A stretch of DNA of 64,000 nt from Hydractinia symbiolongicarpus (Eukaryota > Cnidaria > Hydrozoa > Anthoathecata > Hydractiniidae): positions 23,103,501 through 23,167,500 of the forward strand of contig NC_079881.1 of assembly GCF_029227915.1 (NCBI RefSeq), read 5' to 3'. The position numbers and the translations under genes are program-made. How positions within the stretch are numbered: the stretch's first letter is position 1; every line of letters begins with the position of its first letter. The notes below the pieces were generated by a model. It did not search any database, was not told the DNA's origin, and worked only from the letters and a program-made list of their open reading frames with translations. Below, piece after piece: positions 39,887-47,599 of this stretch.

Positions 39887-41589
39887 TAATTCGACATGAT
39901 TGCTGGAATTCAGCGAGTACACTAGGCCCTGTGGTAGCTCTTTATTTAAAAATTTAGATAAATAAATCATTTTTTACTCTGGGACCAATCCTAGCCGTTA
40001 GTTCGCGCTGAAGAAATAGAGACAGTTTCAAAAACTACATTTCATTGATTTTCTAACGGTGTCAATCCGTTTGAGTTACAACGGTTGCGTCACATATTTG
40101 TACCAACATGTATTTAGTGATTTTTTTCCGATATTACTAAGTTGTATCGGTTTTAACAGTGAAGCGATTGACTGTGGGACTTAATTGAACTAACTTTGGA
40201 CTGTGACCTGATAAATGTGATAAATGAGACAATTGGACTCCAAGGAATAACATTCTTCTTAATTTGATATTATTGCTGGAATTTAACGATTACATTAGGC
40301 TCTGTGGTAGCGCTTTATTTAAAAATTTAGATAAATAAATCATTTTTTACTGTGGGACCAATCCTAGCCGTTAGATCGCGCTGAAGAAATAGAGACAGTT
40401 TCAAAAACTACATTTCATTGACTTTCTAACGGTGTCAATCCGGTTGAGTTACAACGGTTGCGTCACATATTCGTACCAACATGTATTTAGTGATTTTCTT
40501 CCGATATTACTAAGTTGCATTGCTTTTAACAGTGAAACGATTGACTGTGGGACTTAATTGAACTAACTTTGGACTGTGACCTGATAAATGTGATAAATGA
40601 GACAATTGGACTCCAAGGAATAACATTCTTCTTAATTTGATATTATTGCTGGAATTCAACGATTACATTAGGCTCTGTGGTAGCGCTTTATTTAAAAATT
40701 TAGATAAATAAATCATTTTTTACTGTGGGACCAATCCTAGCCGTTAGATCGCGCTGAAGAAATAGAGACAGTTTCAAAAACTACATTTCATTGACTTTCT
40801 AACGGTGTCAATCCGCTTGAGTTACAACGGTTGCGTCACATATTCGTACCAACATGTGTTTAGTGATTTTCTTCCGATATTACTAAGTTGCATTGCTTTT
40901 AACAGTGAAACGATTGACTGTGGGACTTAATTGAACTAACTTTGGACTGTGACCTGATAAATGTGATAAATGAGACAATTGGACTCCAAGGAATAACATT
41001 CTTCTTAATTTGATATTATTGCTTGAATTCAACGATTACATTAGGCTCTGTGGTAGCGCTTTATTTAAAAATTTAGATAAATAAATCATTTTTTACTGTG
41101 GGACCAATCCTAGCCGTTAGATCGCGCTGAAGAAATAGAGACAGTTTCAAAAACTACATTTCATTGACTTTCTATCGGGGCCAATCCGGTTGAGTTACAA
41201 CGGTTGCGTCACATATTCGTACCATCATGTATTTAGTGATTTTCTTCCGATATTACTAAGTTGCATTGCTTTTAACAGTGAAACGATTGACTGTGGGATT
41301 TAATTAAACTGATTCTGGAATGTGACCTTATAAATGTGATAAATCTGCCAATTGGACTCCGAGGAATAACATTCTTCTAAATTGATATGATTGCTGGAAT
41401 TCAGCGATTACATTAGGCTCTGCGGTATCGCTTTATTTAAAAATTTAGATAAATAAATCATTTTTTACTGTGGGACCAATCCTAGCCGTTAGTTCGCGCT
41501 GAAGAAATACAGACAGTTTCAAAAACTAAATTTCATTGACTCTCTAGCGGCATAAATCCGTTTGAGTTACAACGGTTGCGTCACATGTA
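39887..41589. repeat. Last units before the transposon
   Basis: Units start at 39887, 40260, 40633, 41006 and 41378. The preceding unit (39516) is 371 bp because of a 2-bp loss in GACCTTAAATGTG. The unit at 41378 (marked CTAAATTGATATG, GCGGTATCGC) runs to CACATGTA at 41589, where the transposon begins, and resumes at 44462. Confidence 0.9.
41588..41589. repeat. TA target-site duplication, left
   Basis: TA directly abuts the inverted end. A matching TA lies at 44462-44463. TA duplication is the rule for the Tc1/mariner/pogo superfamily. The reading is complicated by extra symmetry, since both flanks read ACATGTA outward-in and the satellite around them is 8 bp short. Confidence 0.7.
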
Positions 41590-41608
41590 ATTCGGGGCAA
41601 GACGAGTC
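41590..41608 (+). repeat. Left terminal inverted repeat
   Basis: ATTCGGGGCAAGACGAGTC. It matches the reverse complement of 44443-44461 at 18 of 19 positions (A versus G at the sixteenth). Symmetry also extends outward through ACATGTA on both sides, so the true terminus could lie a few bases further out. Confidence 0.88.
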
Positions 41609-41745
41609 ACTTAAGGGAACAAACGTAAAAAAAACTAAGAAGACAATGGTTTTTTGAAAAAATATTAATACAGGCTGAAACAATGATACAAAACCTGAAA
41701 ACAAACCAAAAAAAATTTACAGAAAAAAATAAACATAGCTGCCAT

Positions 41746-41751
41746 TTTATT
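41746..41751 (-). terminator. Candidate poly(A) signal of the transposase gene
   Basis: AATAAA on the minus strand, about 265 nt downstream of the stop codon. It is the first AATAAA met on that strand after the gene; no ATTAAA occurs before it. It is placed inside the element, so the transcript could end before the left terminus. Single-hexamer evidence only. Confidence 0.45.
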
Positions 41752-41771
41752 TGATATACTGCAATAGTGTG

Positions 41772-41812
41772 GTGACTCATCTTACCCCAACAGTTGGGGC
41801 AAGATGGGTCAC
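41772..41812. repeat. Subterminal inverted pair of the end motif
   Basis: Two 19-bp arms, 41772-41790 and 41794-41812, separated by CAG. They are inverted copies of TTGGGGYAAGATGRGTCAC matching at 17 of 19 positions. They repeat the core of the terminal repeats about 180 bp inside the left end. Internal copies of end motifs are typical transposase-binding sites in pogo-like and related elements; binding here is inferred. Confidence 0.8.
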
Positions 41813-42016
41813 TATAGAAATCCAGGAACAAAGGAGAAAATATCGAGTTTTTAAACTTCTATTAGATGTCTGACAAAAGTAAAATTTAGTACCACTACTT
41901 AGTAGCAACAAGTTAGCAGGTTAAATGAAAATAAAGTACTAAAATATAGCTATAAAAATCCAAACCGTATATAAATTGTATATTAAATAATTAAAATAAA
42001 AAACATACAAATAAAA
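41813..42016. other. Noncoding left part of the transposon (3' UTR)
   Basis: AT-rich stretch between the subterminal motif pair and the transposase stop codon, with runs such as TATTAAATAATTAAAAT. I see no domain, gene or satellite here. Together with 41613-41771 it forms the 3' flank of the gene. A 74-codon minus-strand frame crosses this end but lacks recognisable features. Confidence 0.6.
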
Positions 42017-43702
42017 TTAGTCACAGAAGTCACAAATAGGTTTATCTGAAGAACAACATAGTTCATGAAGCCATACTGAACATTTTATACACTGTATCCA
42101 GTTTTCTCCTGGCAATGACTCGTGCCACCAATCACCGCAAAATAAACATTCGCAATCTTCTACAACCGGTGGTATCGTTTTTGTTTTAGTCGTTTTTTTC
42201 TTTTTTAATGTTTCTTTTTTCGCCTTTGATAGTTTCTTTGTCTCAGTCTCAGATTTCTCTAAAGATAACTTATATGGTGATCCTGTAATAATTTCTGATT
42301 CTTCACTTCGCTTTGTTTTTTTCTTTTCAACAATATCGGGAACTTTTAAAATTTCCCTAAAACTCACCGGCGTTGAATGAACAATCATGTCAATGGCATC
42401 AACACTGGATCCAGCTTGCGATGAAGATGCAATAGGCTCTTCTGTAATGCTGCTAACATCTGGGGTAGCAAGTGGTTCTCTCGGATCTGACAAAAATTCT
42501 TTTTCTGGCAAAATTGATGCATCGTAAGGAAAAATTCCAGTGCATCGAAAACCGGATATCGCGTTTTCAATTGTGGCTGCCTTAAGATATGCAGTGTTAA
42601 ACAAGGCACCAATTTTGTCAATAGTGATTCTTCGGGCAGGATGTAGTCGCATCCAAGAAGTACAAGCTGCATTAAAAGCAACTTTAAGCGGTTTAAAAAA
42701 TGTCCGATCAAGAGGCTGCAATTTATGCGAGGTGTGTGGTGGAAGGGAGACAATCTCAATGCCATTATCTCGTGCAAAGTCTATAAGTCCAATATTTTTT
42801 GTATGGCTTCTGTGCCCATCTAAAATTAAAAGGACACGATCATCCTTTGTCGGCTTAGTATGCTCAGCAAAATGCTTAAGGTAGGTCATAAACAATTCCG
42901 TATTTATCCACCCACTATCAGAAACTTCATTTAGTGTTCCAACTGGAGCACCTTCTGTTAGATCTTGCCTTTTTCTTTTACGTTTGAAAATCATCATTGG
43001 TGGAACATAACTGCCCGTAGCACTGCAACAAACAACAATGGTAGTCGTTACACCTCTTTCGCCACTTGTTGCGGTGGCTACAACACGCTTGCCCTTTGGT
43101 GCCAACACCTTTATTGGTTTATGAACACATGTTAAACCAGATTCATCAACATTAAATATTCGGTGTGGCCTAATGTTAAATTTCTCTAAGACTGTTTTAA
43201 GATTTTCGAAATATCGGTCGATGGAGGTTTTGTTTAGTCCGAACACTCTATTTAATGAAACAGCCTCTGGTTTTCGTAATGACAATGTCTGCCGACGTTT
43301 AAGAAAACCTGACACAAAATCACGTCCTGCCATTTGATGAACTTTATTAAAAGGGTGCTTAATTTTATTCCTTTCACAATATTCATATATAACCCTTCTT
43401 AGTTCATTTATGGATAATCCATAAAAAGAATTGTCTAGAGCAAGTATATATGACTCTAGATCAGTCTCTTGTTCTTCAGTCAGGACAGTACGGATAGGAC
43501 GCAATTGTTTTTTATGCATATTTTCTCCCGAAAGTTGCTTTAGCTGTCCATTACAACGTCGACGTAGAGACTCCAAAGGAACATTGAAAGATGAAGCAGC
43601 TTTTCGTATCGACATTTCTTTTCTTTTTACACATTCAATTGCTGTTTTCATTTGATCCTCGTTCCAATTTCCTCGATTTGTCTTTCGTACATAGTTTCGC
43701 AT
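42017..43702 (-). CDS. Pogo/Tigger-family transposase with C-terminal PHD-like finger (561 aa)
   Basis: Catalyses cut-and-paste transposition of its own element; expected in the nucleus. Residues 13-55 form a psq/CENP-B-type helix-turn-helix (NWNEDQMKTAIECV, IRKAASSFNVPLESLRRR). Residues 71-145 resemble the second CENP-B/Tc5 DNA-binding module, ending DFVSGFLKRRQTLSLRKPE. The DDE_1 domain has D186 (FNVDESG), D295 (LLILDGHRSH) and D332 (HKLQPLDR), with 36 residues between the last two, as usual for pogo. Residues 459-510 are lysine-rich, a likely nuclear localisation region. The C-terminus is C519-C522, C538-C541, H546-C549, C557-C560, a compact C4HC3 PHD-like finger with WLHELC. The frame is open upstream to a GTG at 43762, with another ATG at 43735. 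I chose the ATG at 43702 because MRNYVRKTNRG is where relatives normally begin. No stop or frameshift was found. Confidence 0.93.
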   Translation of the reverse strand: MRNYVRKTNRGNWNEDQMKTAIECVKRKEMSIRKAASSFNVPLESLRRRCNGQLKQLSGENMHKKQLRPIRTVLTEEQETDLESYILALDNSFYGLSINELRRVIYEYCERNKIKHPFNKVHQMAGRDFVSGFLKRRQTLSLRKPEAVSLNRVFGLNKTSIDRYFENLKTVLEKFNIRPHRIFNVDESGLTCVHKPIKVLAPKGKRVVATATSGERGVTTTIVVCCSATGSYVPPMMIFKRKRKRQDLTEGAPVGTLNEVSDSGWINTELFMTYLKHFAEHTKPTKDDRVLLILDGHRSHTKNIGLIDFARDNGIEIVSLPPHTSHKLQPLDRTFFKPLKVAFNAACTSWMRLHPARRITIDKIGALFNTAYLKAATIENAISGFRCTGIFPYDASILPEKEFLSDPREPLATPDVSSITEEPIASSSQAGSSVDAIDMIVHSTPVSFREILKVPDIVEKKKTKRSEESEIITGSPYKLSLEKSETETKKLSKAKKETLKKKKTTKTKTIPPVVEDCECLFCGDWWHESLPGENWIQCIKCSVWLHELCCSSDKPICDFCD

Positions 43703-43776
43703 CTTAAAGAAACAAATGAGAAATAAGAGCCACATATTAGCAGCTACATAGTAGGAGGTCACAGGCCTTGGTGGTG

Positions 43777-43785
43777 TATATATAT
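43777..43785 (-). promoter_or_regulatory. Candidate TATA box of the transposase gene
   Basis: ATATATATA on the minus strand, preceded by CCAAT-like bases, about 75 nt upstream of the chosen ATG. A start site 25-30 nt downstream would fall near 43750, after the GTG at 43762 but before the ATGs at 43735 and 43702. This argues against the longest frame. A pyrimidine-rich tract ending AAG directly before the ATG at 43702 could also be a weak splice acceptor; this is not decided by the sequence. Confidence 0.45.
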
Positions 43786-44049
43786 TGGAAATGAAAAGGA
43801 GCTCATCACAGTCAGGTAGCTATACACATAGCCAAACAAGGTAAAATTATCAAATTTTCTTGAACAGTTCGCATTAAACACAAACTTAATAAAGGAGTTT
43901 GCTAATTTAATAAACAAAATTTCTTGGTACATGGTGGCTAGTAGGTATTAGCTACCTAACAAGCCTTTCTTTAGTGACTGGACTAGGTAAACTACAGTGT
44001 AAAATGTAAGCATGAGAAGAGCAGATATTTACTAATTTTTATTCATTGT
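43786..44049. other. Noncoding right part of the transposon, inner section
   Basis: Upstream flank of the transposase gene. AT-rich and without an open frame of note. It contains a small inverted repeat, TAGGTA (43942-43947) and TACCTA (43953-43958). No further gene or second transposon is seen. Confidence 0.55.
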
Positions 44050-44068
44050 GTGACCCATCTTACCCCAA
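44050..44068 (-). repeat. Subterminal end-motif copy, right side
   Basis: On the minus strand reads TTGGGGTAAGATGGGTCAC, nearly identical to the arms at 41772-41812. It lies about 390 bp inside the right terminus, so the two ends are not symmetric in motif spacing. Confidence 0.78.
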
Positions 44069-44423
44069 GTACCCCTTTGGAGAAAACCCTAAATTATTTT
44101 CATATTGGAAAAAGTTTGACATTTTGTGTTGATATGTTTAGGTATAGCTAGGATTAAAGTTTTTAAAACATATAGCTATGCTGTGCTTACTACAGTATTT
44201 GAGGAGCATAGAGAAATTTCCTAACATGTGTTTCATATAACAAAAATAAAAAAATAGTTAAAAAATTACGGTACCTTTATTTTTTCTTTGTAATATCTCA
44301 ATCGTTGGTTACAGTAAAGTTTCAGCTGTTGAATGGCGCTCAGAGATGATGTAACTTAAACAATAGCCCTTTAGATAACTATTTTACCGAATCAATCTCG
44401 GCCAAACAAGAGATTTTAAAAAC
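44069..44423. other. Noncoding right part of the transposon, outer section
   Basis: AT-rich spacer between the subterminal motif and the right end. I see no gene, promoter or satellite in it. Confidence 0.5.
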
Positions 44424-44439
44424 TGACTCGTCTTACCCC
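44424..44439 (-). repeat. End-motif copy adjoining the right terminal repeat
   Basis: On the minus strand reads GGGGTAAGACGAGTCA, three bases inside the right terminal repeat and in the same orientation. The right end therefore has two motif copies in tandem, while the left end has one at the terminus and an inverted pair further in. Confidence 0.78.
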
Positions 44440-44442
44440 GCC

Positions 44443-44461
44443 GACCCGTCTTGCCCCGAAT
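44443..44461 (-). repeat. Right terminal inverted repeat
   Basis: On the minus strand reads ATTCGGGGCAAGACGGGTC, matching 41590-41608 at 18 of 19 positions. TA and then CATGTACTTAGCG of the satellite follow. Confidence 0.88.
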
Positions 44462-44463
44462 TA
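44462..44463. repeat. TA target-site duplication, right
   Basis: TA directly after the right terminal repeat, matching 41588-41589. Satellite resumes with CATGTACTTAGCG. Confidence 0.7.
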
Positions 44464-45361
44464 CATGTACTTAGCGATAGTAATCGGATATTACTAGGTT
44501 GCACCGCTTTTAACAGTGAAACGATTGACTGTGGGACTTAATTGAACGAATTCTGGACTGTGACCTTATAAATGTGATAAATGAGCCAAATGGACTCCAA
44601 GGAATAACATTCTTCTTAAATCGACATGATTGTTGGAATTCAGCGAGTACACTAGGCTCTGTTGTAGCGCTTTATTTAAAAATTTAGATAAATAAGTCTT
44701 TTTTTGCTGTGGGACCAATACTGGCCGTTACCACGCGCTGAATAAATAGGAACAGTTTCGAAGACTACATTTCATTGACTTTCTAGCGTTATAACTCTGT
44801 TTGAGTTGCAACGGTTGCGTCACATATTCATACCAACATGTATTTAGCGATAGTATTCGGATATTATTAGGTTGCATCGCCTTTAACAGTGAAACGCTTG
44901 ACTGTGGGACTTAATTGAACTAACTTTGGACTGTGACCTGATAAATGTGATAAATGAGACAATTGGACTCCAAGGAATAACATTCTTCTTAATTCGACAT
45001 GATTGCTGGAATTCAGCGAGTACACTAGGCCCTGTGGTAGCGCTTTATTTAAAAATTTAGATAAATAAATCATTTTTTACTCTGGGACCAATCCTAGCCG
45101 TTAGTTCGCGCTGAAGAAATAGAGACAGTTTCAAAAACTACATTTCAATGACTTTCTAACGGGGTCAATCCGTTTGAATTACAATGGTTGCGTCACATAT
45201 TCGTACCAACATGTATTTAGTGATTTTCTTCCGATAATACTAAGTTGAATTGCTTTTAACAGTGAAACGATTGACTGTGGGATTTAATTGAACTGATTCT
45301 GGAATGTGACCTTATAAATGTGATAAATCTGCCAATTGGACTCCGAGGAATAACATTCTTC

Positions 45362-45734
45362 TAAATTGATATGATTGCTGGAATTCAGCGATTACATTAG
45401 GCTCTGCGGTATCGCTTTATTTAAAAATTTAGATAAATAAATCATTTTTTACTGTGGGACCAATCCTAGCCGTTAGTTCGCGCTGAAGAAATACAGACAG
45501 TTTCAAAAACTAAATTTCATTGACTTTTTAGCGGCATAAATCCGTTTGAGTTACAACGGTTGCGTCACATATTCGTACCAACATGTACTTAGCGATAGTA
45601 ATCGGATATTACTAGGTTGCACCGCTTTTAACAGTGAAACAATTGACTGTGGGACTTAATTGAACGAATTCTGGACTGTGACCTTATAAATGAGATAAAT
45701 GAGCCAAATGGACTCCAAGGAATAACATTCTTCT
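45362..45734. repeat. Uninterrupted sister of the transposon's host unit
   Basis: Shares with the host unit (41378-41587 plus 44464-44616) the rare markers CTAAATTGATATG, GCGGTATCGC, ACTAAATTTC and AGTAATCGG, and both are followed by a D-type unit. At the place of insertion it reads CACATATTCGTACCAACATGTAC (45566-45588), while the host unit has only CACATGTA and TACATGTAC around the element. It is therefore a natural empty site. Confidence 0.82.
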
Positions 45735-47226
45735 TAAATCGACATGATTGTTGGAATTCAGCGAGTACACTAGGCTCTCTTGTAGCGCTTTATTTAAAAA
45801 TTTAGATAAATAAGTCTTTTTTTGCTGTGGGACCAATCCTGGCCGTTACCACGCGCTGAATAAATAGGAACAGTTTCGAAGACTACATTTAATTGACTTT
45901 CTAGCGTTATAACTCTGTTTGAGTTGCAACAGTTGCGTCACATATTCATACCAACATGTATTTAGTGATTTTCTTCCGATATTACTAAGTTGCATCGCCT
46001 TTAACAGTGAAACGCTTGACTGTGGGATTTAGTTGAACTGATTCTGGACTGTGACCTTATAAATGTGATAAATGAGCCAATTGGACTCCAAGGAATAACA
46101 TTCTTCTTAATTCGACATGATTGCTGGAAGTCAGCAAGTACACTAGGCCCTGTGGTAGCGCTTTCTTTAAAAATTTAGATAAATAAATCATTTTTTACTC
46201 TAGGACCAATCCTAGCCGTTAGTTCGCGCTGAAGAAATAGAGACAGTTTCAAAAACTACATTTCAATGACTTTCTAACGGGGTCAATCCGTTTGAGTTAC
46301 AACGGTTGCGTCACATATTCGTACCAACATGTATTTAGTGATTTTCTTCCGATATTACTAAGTTGCATCGCCTTTAACAGTGAAACGCTTGACTGTGGGA
46401 TTTAATTGAACTGATTCTGGACTGTGGCCTTATAAATGTGATAAATGAGCCAATTGGACTCCAAGGAATAACATTCTTCTTAATTCGACATAATTGCTGG
46501 AATTCAGCGAGTACACTAGGCCCTGTGGTAGCGCTTTATTTAAAAATTTAGATAAATAAATCATTTTTTACTCTGGGACCAATCCTAGCCGTTAGTTTGC
46601 GCTGAAAAAATAGAGACAGTTTCAAAAACTACATTTCAATTACTTTCTAACGGGGTCAATCCGTTTGAGTTACAACGGTTGCGTCACATATTCGTACCAA
46701 CATGTATTTAGTGATTTTCTTCCGATATTACAAAGCTGCATCGCCTTTAACAGTGAAACGCTTGACTGTGGGACTTAATTGAACTAACTTTGGACTGTGA
46801 CCTGATAAATGTGATAAATGAGACAATTGGACTCCAAGGAATAACATTCTTCTTAATTTGATATGATTGCTGGAATTCAACGATTACATTAGGCTCTGTG
46901 ATAGCGCTTTATTTAAAAATTTAGATAAATAAATCATTTTTTACTGTGGGACCAATCCTAGCCGTTAGTTCGCGCTGAAGAAATACAGACAGTTTCAAAA
47001 GCTACATTTCAATGACTTTCTAACGGGGTCAATCCGTTTGAGTTACAACCGTTGCGTCACATATTCGTACCAACATGTATTTAGTGATTTTCTTCCGATA
47101 TTACTAAGTTGCATTGCCTTTAACAGTGAAACGCTTGACTGTGGGACTTAATTGAACTAACTTTGGACTGTGACCTGATAAATGTGATAAATAAGACAAT
47201 TGGACTCCAAGGAATAACATTCTTCT

Positions 47227-47599
47227 TATTTTGATATGATTGCTGGAATTCAGCGATTACATTAGGCTCTGTGGTAGCGCTTTATTTAAAAATTTAGATA
47301 AATAAATCATTTTTTACTGTGGTACCAATCATAGCCGTTACCACGCGCTGAATAAATAGGAACAGTTTCGAAGACTACATTTCATTGAATTTCTAGCGGT
47401 ATATCTCTGTTTGAGTTGCAACGGTTGCGTCACAAATTCGTACCAACATGTATTTAGTGATTTTCTTCCGATATTACTAGGTTGCACCGCTTTTAACAGT
47501 GAAACGATTGACTGTGGGACTTAATTGAACGAATTCTGGACTGTGACCTTATAAATGTGATAAATGAGCCAAATGGACTCCAAGGAATAACATTCTTCT
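47227..47599. repeat. Chimeric unit: young first part, D-type middle
   Basis: It reads as a young unit through AAATCATTTTTTACTG and ATAGCCGTTA, then switches to D-type CCACGCGCTGAATAAATAGG. The switch lies in or next to the shared GCCGTTA (47334-47340). It returns to a young pattern around GTATTTAGTGATTTTC. This looks like gene conversion or crossover between types. Confidence 0.7.

Larger units (their letters stand above)
1..41589. repeat. 373-bp satellite array, left arm (about 111.5 units)
   Basis: Head-to-tail repeat, all units in the same orientation. Taking the start of each unit as the TAAT before TTGATATGATTGCTGG, starts fall at 1, 374, 747, 1120, 1493 and 1866, and unit 26 starts at 9326, so the period is exactly 373 there. 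The host unit of the transposon starts at 41378. Units differ by scattered substitutions and rare 1-2 bp indels, with one 17-bp deletion near 30938. The DNA is AT-rich by eye. Most units carry one EcoRI site (GAATTC) at the same place, lost for example near 20532, 33944, 38046, 39535 and 46127. No coding potential is conserved. Function is not shown by sequence; arrays of this kind usually form constitutive heterochromatin or centromeres. Confidence 0.98.
41590..44461 (-). mobile_element. Pogo/Tigger-like DNA transposon, apparently autonomous (2872 bp)
   Basis: A single non-satellite segment splits the satellite unit starting at 41378. Seen: 19-bp terminal inverted repeats matching at 18 positions, TA on both sides, six copies of GGGGYAAGAYGRGTCA near the ends, and one long minus-strand gene encoding a pogo-family transposase with complete catalytic triad. 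Known of the family: cut-and-paste movement by a DDE transposase, TA target sites, and kinship with CENP-B and jerky proteins. Inferred: the element is complete and possibly still mobile, since no frame break was found. It is the only copy in this window. A uninterrupted sister of the host unit lies at 45362-45734, so the insertion followed that duplication. Confidence 0.92.

Noticed and set aside
39782-39970. Minus-strand open frame of 62 codons in the satellite
   Set aside because: The same frame recurs, with changes, wherever a unit happens to lack a stop (44867-45073, 57991-58185, 58736-58930, 61716-61910). It is broken in nearly all other units and has no domain or start context.
1-41377. 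CRISPR array or bacterial repeat region
   Set aside because: The units are contiguous and long with no spacer/repeat alternation, and the mobile element is of a eukaryotic type.
41607-41831. Minus-strand frame of 74 codons at the left end of the transposon
   Set aside because: It overlaps the subterminal motif pair and part of the terminal repeat, is hydrophobic and low in complexity, and matches no transposon accessory protein I know.
42385-43655. Other frames of 74-130 codons inside the transposase gene
   Set aside because: All lie in alternative frames or antisense to the transposase and have no recognisable domain.
41590-44461. Helitron, LTR or piggyBac identity for the insert
   Set aside because: Inverted ends with TA flanks and a DDE_1/CENP-B-type transposase exclude a rolling-circle or LTR element; piggyBac uses TTAA and a different transposase.
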